Below are positions 19,522 through 29,012 of a stretch of DNA of 64,000 nt, piece by piece. The translations under genes were made by a program, and so were the position numbers. How positions within the stretch are numbered: position 1 is the first letter of the stretch; each line of letters begins with the position of its first letter. This DNA is from Tessaracoccus aquimaris (GTDB lineage Bacteria; Actinomycetota; Actinomycetes; Propionibacteriales; Propionibacteriaceae): assembly GCF_001997345.1 (NCBI RefSeq), contig NZ_CP019606.1:2418001-2482000 (forward strand), written 5' to 3'. Below the pieces are notes generated by a model that was not told where the DNA came from, did not search any database, and saw nothing but the letters and a program-made list of their open reading frames with translations.

Positions 19522-20870
19522 GCGGGTTCTCCTGTTTCGTGGGTGTGGGTGGCGTCGCGCTGAGCCGCGATGAACTCGCGGTACCAGTGGGCGCTGTCCT
19601 TGGGGATTCGTTGTTGGGTGGCGAAGTCGACGTAGACCAGCCCGAAGCGCATCGAGTAGCCCCAGGACCACTCGAAGTTGTCCATGAAGGACCAGCAGAA
19701 GTAGCCGACGACGTCGACGCCGTCCGCCCTGGCTTTGAGCACCGCATCGGTGTAGCCGGCGAGGTACTGGACCCGCTCGGGGTCGTGGACCTCGCCGTCC
19801 GGCGTCACGTAGTCGTGAAAGGTGGCGCCGTTCTCCGTGACGATCAGCGGCAGACCCGTGTAGTCCTCCGCCACGTGCACCAGGAGTGCGTGCAGCGCCT
19901 CCGGGGTGTCGGACCAGCCGAAGCTGGTCGGGGTCGGCTCCACCTGGATCATCTGGTAACCGTGGAAGGGCGATGCCGGATCGGCCTTGATGAGCACGTT
20001 CGTGTAGTGGTTGACGCCGGCGAAGTCGCCGGGTGCTGAGATCAGTGCGAGGTCACCATCGCGGACCAGGTCTGGGTCGCGCAGTTGCGGAAACAGCGCC
20101 TCGACGGCCTCGCCATAGGCCCCGCGGTAGACGGGGTTCATGAACACCTCATTCATCCGCGCCCGCGCCTCAGTGGCCTTCGTGATGTCGGCCGCCTCCT
20201 GCGAGTACGGGCGGATCCGGGAGAGCAGGTTGGTGATCCCGACCTTCGCCTCGGGCCGCCTTGCCCTGAACTCGGCCAGGGCGAGGCCATGGGCGAGCAG
20301 CAGGTGGTGAGCGGCGCGGATCGCCTCGTCCTCATCCGTGTGCCCGGGCGCCTGCATGCCCCAGTCGTAGGACAGGAAGGACGCGCAGATGGCCTCGTTG
20401 ATGGTGATCCAGTTCTCGGCGAGACCCCCGAGTTCGTCGATCACCATGGCGCTGTAGGCGCCGAACGCCTCGGCGGTCGAGCGCTCTGGCCAGCCACCCT
20501 CGTCGGCGAGCGGTTGGGGCAGGTCCCAGTGGTAGAGCGTCACGTATGGCTCGATACCTCGCTCCCGGCAGCCGATCAGCAGGTCCCGGTAGAACCGGAC
20601 CCCTTCCGGGTTCAGCGGGCCACGGCCGGCAGGCTGGAGCCTCGCCCACGACAGGGAGAGCCGATACGCCGGAATACCGAGTTCCGCCATCAGGTCCAGG
20701 TCCGCCGCCCAGCGGTGGTAGTGGTCGCATGCGACGTCGGCGTCCTCGCCATGGAAGATCGCTCCCGGCTTCTTCTGGAACGTGTCCCAATGCGATGGGC
20801 CGCGGTCCCCTTCCGCCGTCGCGCCCTCGATCTGAAAGGCCGCGGTCGCGACGCCCCAGGTGATCGACAT
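19518..20870 (-). CDS. GH1 beta-glucosidase
   Basis: A 450-residue GH1 TIM-barrel enzyme, normal length for the family. The N-terminal FQIEGATAEGDRGPSHWD signature, acid/base Glu in NWITINEA near residue 157 and nucleophile Glu in LIVTENGAT near residue 342 are all present, as is the aglycone-site FMDNFEWSWGY. It cleaves terminal beta-D-glucosyl, and often galactosyl or fucosyl, residues in the cytoplasm. The start is one base after the stop of the upstream transporter ATPase, and the end overlaps GH3 by four bases, so all three are co-transcribed. Confidence 0.96.
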   Translation of the reverse strand: MSITWGVATAAFQIEGATAEGDRGPSHWDTFQKKPGAIFHGEDADVACDHYHRWAADLDLMAELGIPAYRLSLSWARLQPAGRGPLNPEGVRFYRDLLIGCRERGIEPYVTLYHWDLPQPLADEGGWPERSTAEAFGAYSAMVIDELGGLAENWITINEAICASFLSYDWGMQAPGHTDEDEAIRAAHHLLLAHGLALAEFRARRPEAKVGITNLLSRIRPYSQEAADITKATEARARMNEVFMNPVYRGAYGEAVEALFPQLRDPDLVRDGDLALISAPGDFAGVNHYTNVLIKADPASPFHGYQMIQVEPTPTSFGWSDTPEALHALLVHVAEDYTGLPLIVTENGATFHDYVTPDGEVHDPERVQYLAGYTDAVLKARADGVDVVGYFCWSFMDNFEWSWGYSMRFGLVYVDFATQQRIPKDSAHWYREFIAAQRDATHTHETGEPA

Positions 20871-20871
20871 G

Positions 20872-21735
20872 TCACATCCCTCCCGCGCCGGCCTGCTCGG
20901 CCTGTTCGCGCTGTTGTTCGTGTAGCCGCAGCCGCTCGGCCCGGCGTTGCTCTTGAAGGTCGGGGTCCGGAACGGGCGCGGCCATGAACAGCCGCTGGGT
21001 GTACGGGTGTTCCGGCCGCTTCGTCACCTGGTCGGCGTTGCCCTGCTCGACGATCTCGCCGCGGTACAGCACAGCGACGCGATGGCTGACATGGCGCACC
21101 ACCGCCAGGTCGTGCGTGACGAAGAGGTAGGCGACCCCGGTCGCCTCCTGGATCTCGACGAACAGGTCGAGGACGCGTGCCTGAGTCGAGAGGTCCAGGG
21201 CCGAGACCGCCTCGTCGGCAACGATCAACCGCGGATCGAGGGCGAGCGCCCGGGCGATCGCGATGCGCTGACGTTGGCCGCCGGAGAACTCCTTCGGGAG
21301 CCGACCGGCCGCATCGGCAGGCAGCCGCACCTTGTCGAGCAGGTCCTTGACCTTTGCCCGCGCGGCCTTCGAGTCGACGCCGTTCGCGGTGAGTGGTTCG
21401 GCGAGGATCTGCTCGATCGTCATCGAAGGATTCAGCGACGAGTACGGGTCCTGGAAGACGACCTGGATGTCGCGGGCGACGGCCCTGCGCTCGCGGCGCG
21501 TCAGGTGCGAGATGTCGTTCCCGTCGAACGTGATGGCGCCCGAGCTGACCGGGGCGAGCCCAAGTACCGCGCGTCCAAGCGTCGTCTTGCCACTCCCCGA
21601 CTCCCCGACGAGCCCCACGGTCTCGCCTGGTCGGATCTCCAGTGAGACCTTCTTGAGCGCGTGGAACGGCTTGCGCCCGCGGCCGCCCGGATAGATGACG
21701 TCGAGGTCGGAGACCTCGAGCAGAGGTGCCGTCAT
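20872..21735 (-). CDS. Oligopeptide-type ABC transporter ATPase (DppF/OppF-like)
   Basis: A 287-residue ATPase: Walker A GESGSGKTT near residue 42, signature SGGQRQRIAIARAL near 150, Walker B LIVADEAVSALD, H-loop VTHDLA, and a C-terminal oligopeptide-transporter extension HPYTQRLFMAAPVPDP. The last ~25 residues are Glu/Gln/Arg-rich. The ATG overlaps the stop of the permease-ATPase fusion (ATGA). Together with that fusion's own ATPase it forms the two-NBD motor usual for Dpp/Opp systems. In this operon the cargo is more likely a plant oligosaccharide than a peptide (inference from the four glycosidases downstream). Confidence 0.93.
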   Translation of the reverse strand: MTAPLLEVSDLDVIYPGGRGRKPFHALKKVSLEIRPGETVGLVGESGSGKTTLGRAVLGLAPVSSGAITFDGNDISHLTRRERRAVARDIQVVFQDPYSSLNPSMTIEQILAEPLTANGVDSKAARAKVKDLLDKVRLPADAAGRLPKEFSGGQRQRIAIARALALDPRLIVADEAVSALDLSTQARVLDLFVEIQEATGVAYLFVTHDLAVVRHVSHRVAVLYRGEIVEQGNADQVTKRPEHPYTQRLFMAAPVPDPDLQEQRRAERLRLHEQQREQAEQAGAGGM

Positions 21736-23531
21736 GACGCTTCTCCTTCCGTGAGTGGAGCCCTGACCGGGCCGTCCTCGTCGAGCATCGCGTCGAGGAG
21801 TGAACGGGTGTAGTCGTGCAAGGGGTTGGCAAAGATCGACCGGACGGGGCCCGTCTCGACGATCAGTCCGTCCTTCATCACCGAGACCCGGTCGCACAGA
21901 TCAGCGACGACGCCGAAGTTGTGCGTGACGAGTAACACCGCCATCTGCAGTTCTTCCTGCAGGTCGCGGATCAGGTCGAGCACCTCGGCCTGGATGGTGA
22001 CGTCGAGCGCCGTGGTGGGCTCGTCGGCGATGAGAAGGTCGGGGTCGCAGGACACTGCGCCGGCGATCAGGACTCGTTGCGCCATGCCGCCGGAGACCTG
22101 GTGCGGGTAGGCGTTGAAGGTGCGCTCCGGGTCGGGAATGCCGACCCGCGCGAGCAGGTCGAGGGCGCGACGCCTGGCGTCGGCCTTGCTGAGGCCCATG
22201 GTGACGCGCAGCGGCTCGGTGAGCTGGCTGCCGATCGTGAACATCGGGTCGAGGTTGCTCATCGGCTCCTGCGGGATGTAGGCGATCTTCTTTCCCCTGA
22301 CCGCTGCGTGCTGGCGCGCGGACCCGTCCACCAGGTCCACGCCCTCGAACACGATCGAGCCGGACAGCACCCGCCCACCTGTCGGCAGGAGGCCGAGCAC
22401 TGCGAACGACGTCTGCGACTTGCCGGAGCCTGATTCGCCGATCAGCCCGTGGACCTCGCCGCGGCGGATCGTCAGGCCAACCCCGTGCACGACCTCGGTT
22501 ACCGAGCCGTTCGGCTGGTCGTAGCCGACGCGCAGGTCGTCGACGGCCAGCAGCACCTCGCCTTGGCGGACGGCGGCGCGGGCGTCGTCCTGATGCGTGA
22601 GGACCGCGGCATTGCGAGCGGCGACCTTGTCGCCCGCGGCCTGCCGCTTGCGTCGCTTGACCCTGGAGACGGTGCGCTCCAACGCGTCACGCATGACGTT
22701 GGCCAGCAGCGTGAGCGACACCGTGGCGAGCCCGATGGCAAGCGCGGGCCACAACATGTTGAGGGGCTTGCGGTACATCGAGTCGAACGCATCCTTCAGC
22801 ATCGAGCCCCAGGTGGGCGTCTGGCTGTCGCCGATGCCGAGGAACTCGAGCCCGGACTGGATGGCGATCGCGATGCCGAGCACCATGGCCGCCTGGATGA
22901 TGATGGGTGCCCTGACGACGCCGAGGATGTGGCGCGCGATGATGCGAGTGTCCGAGAGACCCGCGACCCGTGCGGCGTCGACATAGAGTTCCTCGCGGAC
23001 GGTGCTGACGGAGGCGTAGACGAGCCGATAGAAGCCCGGGCTCATCAGCACACCGAAGATCACCATGGCCCACCAGACCGACGGGCCGACGACGGAGCGG
23101 GCGGCGAGCAGGACGATGATGCCAGGCAGCGCCATCGTCAGGGAGGCGACCCAGCTGAACACCGAGTCGACCCATCCCTTGTAGTAGCCGGCGTACAGTC
23201 CCGCGGTGACCCCGATGATCAGCGCCACGACGAGCGCGACGATGGAGGCGCCGACGGAGATCTGAGTAGAGACAAGCAACCGGGACAAGATGTCGCGCCC
23301 AGCGCTGTCGCGGCCGAGCAGCGAACCATCGCCGGGGTCGGCCAGGATCTTGTAGGCGTCGGCCTGGTTGGCGTCGAAGGGGGCCAGCACTCCTCCGAGG
23401 AGCGCGGCAAGGCCGATGACGGCCAGCACGGCGACCGCCGCGAGACCGACGGGGTTGCGGAGCACTCGGCGCACGAGGCCCGCCTTGCGCACGGGCGTCA
23501 CTGGGACCGCCAGGACTGGAACCTCACTCAT
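21732..23531 (-). CDS. Fused oligopeptide-type ABC permease and ATPase (DppC-DppD fusion)
   Basis: A 599-residue fusion. Residues 1 to about 300 are a DppC-type permease with N-terminal TM, a periplasmic loop and five further spans, and the EAA-like loop YVDAARVAGLSDTRIIARHI. After a basic/Ala linker (about 300-330), residues 335-599 are a DppD-type ATPase with Walker A GESGSGKSQ, signature SGGMAQRVLIAG and Walker B LLIADEPTTALD. No internal stop or start separates the halves. It overlaps DppB upstream and DppF downstream by four bases. Such fusions occur in actinobacterial Dpp-like systems and fix a 1:1 ratio of this permease and ATPase. Confidence 0.93.
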   Translation of the reverse strand: MSEVPVLAVPVTPVRKAGLVRRVLRNPVGLAAVAVLAVIGLAALLGGVLAPFDANQADAYKILADPGDGSLLGRDSAGRDILSRLLVSTQISVGASIVALVVALIIGVTAGLYAGYYKGWVDSVFSWVASLTMALPGIIVLLAARSVVGPSVWWAMVIFGVLMSPGFYRLVYASVSTVREELYVDAARVAGLSDTRIIARHILGVVRAPIIIQAAMVLGIAIAIQSGLEFLGIGDSQTPTWGSMLKDAFDSMYRKPLNMLWPALAIGLATVSLTLLANVMRDALERTVSRVKRRKRQAAGDKVAARNAAVLTHQDDARAAVRQGEVLLAVDDLRVGYDQPNGSVTEVVHGVGLTIRRGEVHGLIGESGSGKSQTSFAVLGLLPTGGRVLSGSIVFEGVDLVDGSARQHAAVRGKKIAYIPQEPMSNLDPMFTIGSQLTEPLRVTMGLSKADARRRALDLLARVGIPDPERTFNAYPHQVSGGMAQRVLIAGAVSCDPDLLIADEPTTALDVTIQAEVLDLIRDLQEELQMAVLLVTHNFGVVADLCDRVSVMKDGLIVETGPVRSIFANPLHDYTRSLLDAMLDEDGPVRAPLTEGEAS

Positions 23532-24469
23532 GCGAGCCTCACCTTCGGATTGAGCAGACCCTGGGCGATGTCGATCACCAGGTTGACGACGATGACGATG
23601 ATCGCCGTGGTGACGACCAACCCCATCACGATGGGGACATCGCCCTGGGTGGTCGCACCGACCGCCAGTTGGCCGAGGCCAGGCATCTGGAAGACCTGCT
23701 CCACGATCACGGCGCCGCCGAGCATGCCGACGAACTGCACATTGAGCACTGCCAACGCTGGCCCGACGGCGTTACGCAGGACGTGCTTGAAGACGACGCT
23801 GCGGGTGCTGAGCCCCCGCGAACGGAGGGTGCGGACGTAGTCGCGCTGCAGCGCGTCGACGACGGAGCCGCGGATCTGCTGTGTGACGGCGGACGCGCCG
23901 CCGATCGACAGGGCCACGATGGGGAGCGTGACCGAGCGCGCCCAAGCGAACGCGTCGTCGGCGATGCTCGTATAGCCCGTCGCGTTGAACCAGCCAAGGT
24001 TGATGGCGAACACCACCACGAGGGCCACGGCGATCAGGAAGCCGGGGACGGCCATGCCCAGGACGGTGAGGAACTGGATGGTGCGGTCGACCCAGCCCCC
24101 TGCAAGCGCCGCCCAGACCCCGAGCACGACGGCGATGAGCGCCGTGATGATCGTGGCCCCGATGACGAGCGAGAGGGTGACCGTCAGACGGTTTGTCACG
24201 CCGTCAATGACGAGTTGGCCGGAGAACCAGGAGCGGCCGAGGTTGCCGGAGAGAGCGTTGCCCAACCAGCCCGTGTACTGCTCCCAGATGGGACGATCGA
24301 GTCCTAGCTCGTGCGCCTTTGCCGTCACCTGTTCCTGGGTGGCGGTCTGTCCGAGAATGCGGCGCGCGATGTCGCCGCTGCCGAGGTAGAGCAGCAGGAA
24401 CGCGAGGGTGGTGATGGCGAACACCAGCACCACCCCTGAGACGATCCTGCGTCCAAGGAATCCGAGCAT
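23528..24469 (-). CDS. Oligopeptide-type ABC transporter permease (DppB-like)
   Basis: A 313-residue inner-membrane permease with the DppB fold: N-terminal span GRRIVSGVVLVFAITTLAFL, the large periplasmic loop containing LGLDRPIWEQYTGWLGNAL, and the EAA-like loop ALQRDYVRTLRSRGLSTRSV about two thirds along. The C-terminus NPKVRLA matches the family's usual ending. It is encoded just downstream of the binding protein and overlaps the DppC-DppD fusion by four bases. It forms half of the translocation pore for the operon's substrate. Confidence 0.93.
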   Translation of the reverse strand: MLGFLGRRIVSGVVLVFAITTLAFLLLYLGSGDIARRILGQTATQEQVTAKAHELGLDRPIWEQYTGWLGNALSGNLGRSWFSGQLVIDGVTNRLTVTLSLVIGATIITALIAVVLGVWAALAGGWVDRTIQFLTVLGMAVPGFLIAVALVVVFAINLGWFNATGYTSIADDAFAWARSVTLPIVALSIGGASAVTQQIRGSVVDALQRDYVRTLRSRGLSTRSVVFKHVLRNAVGPALAVLNVQFVGMLGGAVIVEQVFQMPGLGQLAVGATTQGDVPIVMGLVVTTAIIVIVVNLVIDIAQGLLNPKVRLA

Positions 24470-24484
24470 CAGTGTGACCCTGGC

Positions 24485-26025
24485 TCAGGCGGGGGTGATG
24501 TCGTAGATGTTGGGAAGGGTGTTCGTCGGCAGCATCTTGACCGCCGTCTTGGGGTCGGTGGCCACGACGCCCTCGACCCGGTAGAACGGCGCGAACCAGG
24601 CCTGCTCGACGATGTGCTTGTTGAGCTCCTTGATGATCTCGGTTCGGCGGTCCTGTGCGGCGGTGCGGTACTCGTTGAGCATCGCGTCGACGTCCGGATC
24701 GGCGTACTTGAACGGGTTGAACACCGCGTCCTTCGCGATCATGAACTGCGTCAATTGCCAGTCCGGGTTCTGCTCGAGCGCCATGAAACAGGCTGACCAC
24801 TTGGGAGCGAGCATGTCGGCGATGAAGTTGGAGCCGGGGTCCTCATTCGTGACCCGGATGCCGATCTCGCCCAGGGCTTGGGTGATCAGCGCGTACACGG
24901 TGGTCCCGAGCACCGCAGAGCTGGGCATCGTGATGTTGAACCCGGCCTCGTAGCCGGCCTCCTTCATCAGGGACTTCGCCTTCGCCACGTCGTAGGGGTA
25001 GCGCTCGTCGAGCGACTTGTCGTAGGCGACCGAGGTGGTCGGAAAGACCTGCGTGGAGACGGTGCCGAAGCCGAGCGCGACGGCCTGCAGCAACGCCGGC
25101 CGGTCGATCGCGTGGTTGATGGCCTGGCGGACGCGGACGTCGCCGAGTTCCTTGACCTGGGTGCCCGCGCGGTCGAACAGCAGCAGGCCCTGGAAGTCGA
25201 GCTCGTTCTTGTTCAGCGTCCAGCCTGCCGCCTTCGCCTGGTCGAAGGTGTCGGCGACGGCGAGCTTGGCGTAGTTGAGTTCGTTGGCGCGCAGCGCGTT
25301 GAGCATCGACGTCGGATCCTGGAAGACGCGCATCACGATCTTCTCGTAGTGCTGCACGTCCTTGTTCCAGTACCCCTCCCGCTGCACGAAGGTGTAGCTG
25401 GTCTCGGTGACGGTGGCGCCGACGTCGAGCGTGTAGGGGCCGGAGCCGACGGGATTGGTCGGCAGGTCGGCGTTGCTGACGGCCTTGGGGCTCATCACGA
25501 GCCCTGCGGTCCTGGTGAGGTAGTTGAGGAAGGCCGGGTCCGGCGCGGTGAAGGTCACCACAACGCTGGTGGCTCCGTCTGCCTTGATCGTGTCGACGTT
25601 GCGCATGTAGCCGGCGTCGGGACCGGTGCCCGACTTGAAGCGGTTCATGCTGACGGCGACCGCCTCGGCGTCGAGCTTTTCGCCGTCGGAGAACGTCACG
25701 CCGTCACGGATCGTGAGGGTGAGGGTCGTCTCGGTGTCGTCGTACTTCCACTCCGTGGCGAGGTACGGATCGATTTTGCCGTCGGGGTCGCCAACAGCAG
25801 CGTGTCGTAGACGGCCTGGTAGTACGGCAGCCGGTTGCCCCACTCGGCCACCGACGGGTCGAACGACGTGGGGGCCGAGATGAGGCCCATGACGAGCGTT
25901 CCGCCCGATCCACCACCGCCCGTCGGGCCTCCTGAGCTGCCCTTTCCTCCGCCGCAGCCCGTGAGGCCGACGGTCCCGACGCCGACCGCAGCAACGGCCA
26001 GCTTCATAAAGTCCCTGCGGATCAT
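24485..26025 (-). pseudogene. Oligopeptide-type ABC substrate-binding lipoprotein, -1 frameshift at 25784-25787
   Basis: A family 5 (DppA/OppA-like) binding lipoprotein. From ATG 26025 (AAAGGGA upstream) the product starts with RR, a hydrophobic stretch and the lipobox LTGC, then a Gly/Ser linker. The frame reads well to DTLLLATP, then breaks; the remainder (IDPYLATEWKYDDTETTLTL onwards) is in another frame to the stop at 24485. The switch lies at four G at 25784-25787; one more restores ATPDGKIDPYLATEW and a 513-residue protein of normal length. In the intact form it would capture the oligosaccharide or peptide for the Dpp-like permease. Confidence 0.87.
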
Positions 26026-26084
26026 CTTTGGTCCCTTTCCCCGATTCGCGCTGCCTTAGCGCGGCCAAGTGCCAGAACGCTAAC

Positions 26085-26114
26085 ATGAAAACCGAGCGCG
26101 CACTAGGTTTTCAT
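26085..26114. promoter_or_regulatory. Inverted-repeat operator between the glycan operon and its TetR regulator
   Basis: ATGAAAACC (26085-26093) and GGTTTTCAT (26106-26114) form a perfect 9-bp inverted repeat with a 12-bp spacer. It lies between the divergent starts of the binding-lipoprotein gene and the TetR-family gene. The size and symmetry suit a TetR dimer, and it would control both directions. Binding by the neighbouring regulator is inferred from position. Confidence 0.7.
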
Positions 26115-26162
26115 ATGTCAGACTTTCAGCCAGCGCTATCGAGGTCGATTGGAGGGACGTCG

Positions 26163-26825
26163 ATGCTTCCGTTTGCTCCCCTGCGAGCCGAGGACGACGA
26201 TCAGGGTCCGCGGGGCAAGTACCGAAAGACGGCGAAGACCAGGGCAAAGATCCTGGAGGCCGCTCTGGCCGTCTTCAGCGAGTTCGGATTCGAGGCGGGC
26301 ACGCTGCGTCAGGTCGCAGAGCTTGCGGGGATCAGCCAGGCGGGCCTACTGCACCACTACCCCAACAAGGTGGCACTCCTGTCGGCCCTCTTGGACAAGC
26401 GCGACGAGCGCGCCATGGAGGACACCCAGGACCTCGGTCGCGGCGCGCGCCACCTGCTGGCGGCCTTCGACTTCGCCCGCTCCAATGCAGAGACCCCCTT
26501 CGAGATCGACCTGTTCGCCGTGCTGTCCGCAGAGGCGACCCGACCCGACCATCCGGCCAACGACTACATGCGCCGCCGCTACCGCTGGGTGGCCGGGATG
26601 ATGGAGGAATCCTTCACGGTGCTGCATGACGAGGGCCACCTGGTCGGCGGCATCGAGCCTGCGGAGGCGGCCAGCCAACTGATCGCCCTGTGGGACGGCC
26701 TCCAGATCCAGTGGCTGCTAGGGGTGGGCGAGGTCAACATCGCGGACCGGTTGGAGTCGTTCACGAACCTGTTGCTGACCCGCCCGCTCGCCGAGTTGGC
26801 CGCCCCGGCCGACTCGCTGCTCTGA
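26163..26825 (+). CDS. TetR/AcrR-family transcriptional regulator
   Basis: A 220-residue regulator. The N-terminal helix-turn-helix spans about residues 25-70 (TRAKILEAALAVFSEFGFEA, then ISQAGLLHHYPNK), typical of TetR. The remaining helices form a ligand domain of unknown specificity, ending in the region around GLQIQWLLGVGEV. ATG 26163 is chosen because GGAGGG lies 6 bases upstream; in-frame ATGs further up fall inside the operator region. It is divergent from the eight-gene glycan operon and most likely represses it until a sugar signal binds. Confidence 0.9.
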   Translation: MLPFAPLRAEDDDQGPRGKYRKTAKTRAKILEAALAVFSEFGFEAGTLRQVAELAGISQAGLLHHYPNKVALLSALLDKRDERAMEDTQDLGRGARHLLAAFDFARSNAETPFEIDLFAVLSAEATRPDHPANDYMRRRYRWVAGMMEESFTVLHDEGHLVGGIEPAEAASQLIALWDGLQIQWLLGVGEVNIADRLESFTNLLLTRPLAELAAPADSLL

Positions 26826-26903
26826 GCCGTGCGGCGTCCTGGGTGATCCGCCGGGGCGATGTGATCCGCCGGGGCGACGCGGCGCCATCGCGGCGCCGAA
26901 ACG

Positions 26904-27836
26904 TCAACGCAGGCCCGGGACCCTCTCGGGCCAGTAGTAGGGCAGCGCGAGCCGTTTGGGGCTCGCGGTCCGAAGCCGTTCGTGGGTGTCGGCGGCCCGC
27001 TTCGGGGTGAAGGTCTTCGCGGTGACCGGGGCGAGGGTGAGCAGCGTGATGTCGTCGTCGCCGCCGCGAGGTCCGGGGGCTTGAGTGTCTTCGGGCCACT
27101 GCTGGTCGACCGCGATCAGGTAGCGAACGCCCTCTGGCCACGCAAGGTCCGCGAGATCGGCGTCAGCGGGCGCGAGGAGGTCGCCCGCCTCGATCCTGGC
27201 GCCGCCCGCAACCCGCTCGGCGACCCGCTCCAGCAGGTCGATGGGGAACGAGTAGATCGACCGGTCGGCGTCGTAGGTGTTCAGCAGCGCCCACGGCCCA
27301 GGAAGCACAAGGGCGACCTCCGTCCCGGGCCCGAGGTCGCTCAGTCCTGCCGTGAACAGGTACACGTACGAGCCACCCGGTCGGATCTCGCCGAGCCAGA
27401 ACCGAAAGGGCAACGACGCGGGTGAATGGCACGGGGAAGACCCCCGCGTAGTTGCGGCTGACGTGCGCAATCACCGGATACCCCTCCTCTGCGGGCCAGT
27501 CCCTCGATGCGGCGACGCTCAACCCGCCGAACCGCTCCAACACCGAGACCGTTTCGGGGTCCGCCTTCTTCCAACCCGCGAAGTCCACGGGGTAGCACCG
27601 TTGCAGATACCCAAGGCGGTTGACCTCCGCGCCAGCCTCAAGCAGCACCTTCGCTACCTCAGCCTGCCCATGGCGGACCGCGTCCATCTGCGGCGTCAGC
27701 GCCGTCTCGTCAGCACGTCCGGGCGGGCACCGCGCGCGAGCAACGTTCGCACTGCGCCCACGTCGCCCACGGCGGCCGCCCGGTTCAGCGGCACCAGGTT
27801 CGACCCCCCGGCGTCGGTCTGGTTGACGTCATCCAT
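26904..27836 (-). pseudogene. Ankyrin-repeat / suppressor-of-fused-like protein, two frame breaks
   Basis: From ATG 27836 the frame encodes an ankyrin-like start (LNRAAAVGDVGAVRTLLARG) and then stops. One inserted base near 27711 leads into ETALTPQMDAVRHGQAEVAK and LLEAGAEVN, the second repeat, then SVLERFGGLSVAASRDWP. Near 27430 the frame changes again, by one extra or two missing bases, into a domain resembling bacterial SUFU proteins (GGSYVYLFTAGLSDLGPGTE, FPIDLLERVAERV). The product would be about 311 residues. Similar ankyrin-SUFU proteins occur as immunity-like or orphan proteins; function here is unknown. Two breaks make genuine decay more likely than elsewhere. Confidence 0.65.
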
Positions 27837-28034
27837 ACCCGCCCCTCGTCTGCCGCCCACTGACCTCAGGCGTCGCGCCGAGCCCTACCGCTGCCGTGCG
27901 GTCAGCGGTGTGCCACGGTCATGCCGACGCCACGCGGCCCACGATGCCCGATCGGGGTGTCACTCTCCGGATACGAATCACACCGGAAACGCGAAGGCTC
28001 CCGACCGGATCGAGTCGGGAGCCTGTGAAACTAG

Positions 28035-28107
28035 TGGAGCTAGGGGGATTCGAACCCCCGGCCTTCTCATTGCGAACGAGACGCGCTACCAACTGCGCCA
28101 TAGCCCC
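28035..28107 (-). tRNA. tRNA-Ala(CGC)
   Basis: On the minus strand the 73-nt sequence folds into a full cloverleaf: acceptor GGGGCTA/TAGCTCC, D arm GCGC AGTTGGTA GCGC, anticodon loop TTCGCAA (anticodon CGC, codon GCG) and T arm GGGGG TTCGAAT CCCCC. CCA is not encoded. It lies just downstream of the glpR-like gene. Confidence 0.95.
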
Positions 28108-28168
28108 ATGCTTTTCAAGCGTCGTTGAGTCTAGCAGCGCGGCTGGGCGCGCCACAAACCAGGCCCGT

Positions 28169-28933
28169 TCACTCGCCGATCGCGCGCGGGCGGAACTGGG
28201 CGACGTTGTCAGTGGTCATCGTCTCCTCCGATTCGACGACCTCCGCCGCCGGGTGGTCGGCGGTCGGGACGATCGGCGCGGTGGCTGTCACGGGGGCCGA
28301 CAGGTCGATGGTGCGGACCGTGCGCGGCAGCAGCGGCTGCGACACGTACGTGGCGGGCGTGACGGGGATCGGGTCCCACAGCGCGCCGGTCGTGGTCGGC
28401 ACCGACAGGTCGACGGAGATCTCGATCCCCTCGGTGCCCTCGAAGTCGGTGAGGTCGATCGTCTCGGTGTCCTCGTTCTCGTCGAAGCCCCGCTCCACGG
28501 CCGCGGCGCGGGTGTCGAGGCTGCGGTGCATCGAGACCACGGAGAACCGGGCGACCGCGAGGAAGCCGACGAGCAGTCCGCCGGGAACGGCGAGGCTCCA
28601 CCACGGCACGATCGCCAGGAAGGCGAGCACCGCGAGCGTCACCACGGCGACGAGCAGCGCGCACACGACCACGAGGCGACGCTTCGCCGCCTGGCGCGCG
28701 ATCATCCGCAGTTCATGCACCTCAGCGCGGCGCGTCAACGGCGTCGACACGGCGGAGGTGTCCTCGTCCTGGTAGTCCTCGACGTCGCGGCGCAGGATCC
28801 GCACCGAGTTGGAGAAGCGTTCGGTCGGGTCCCCGTCGAGCTCCACATCGGCCGTCCGCTGCGACATCACCCAGGGCAGGGCGAGGGCGAGGCCGGCGAC
28901 GACAACAAGGGAGATGAGGATTCCGGCGAGCAT
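28169..28933 (-). CDS. GlpR/SepX-like divisome membrane protein
   Basis: A 254-residue membrane protein with an N-terminal span (AGILISLVVVAGLALALPWV), a cytoplasmic stretch with RILRRDVEDYQDED, two further spans (RRLVVVCALLVAVVTLAVL and SLAVPGGLLVGFLAVARF) and a long acidic C-terminal tail. Its place directly after the gephyrin-like glp gene and before tRNA-Ala matches the conserved actinobacterial arrangement. There the membrane protein (SepX in Streptomyces, Glp receptor in Corynebacterium) ties the MoeA-like Glp to the FtsZ ring. Assignment rests on synteny and topology, so it is probable rather than proven. Confidence 0.75.
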   Translation of the reverse strand: MLAGILISLVVVAGLALALPWVMSQRTADVELDGDPTERFSNSVRILRRDVEDYQDEDTSAVSTPLTRRAEVHELRMIARQAAKRRLVVVCALLVAVVTLAVLAFLAIVPWWSLAVPGGLLVGFLAVARFSVVSMHRSLDTRAAAVERGFDENEDTETIDLTDFEGTEGIEISVDLSVPTTTGALWDPIPVTPATYVSQPLLPRTVRTIDLSAPVTATAPIVPTADHPAAEVVESEETMTTDNVAQFRPRAIGE

Positions 28934-29012
28934 GCGACCACCGTAAACAACAACGGTGTAATTTGCGCCCCGACAGGCCGGGCGCGTCGGGTGTTGACGA
29001 AAAGTCGGGAGA

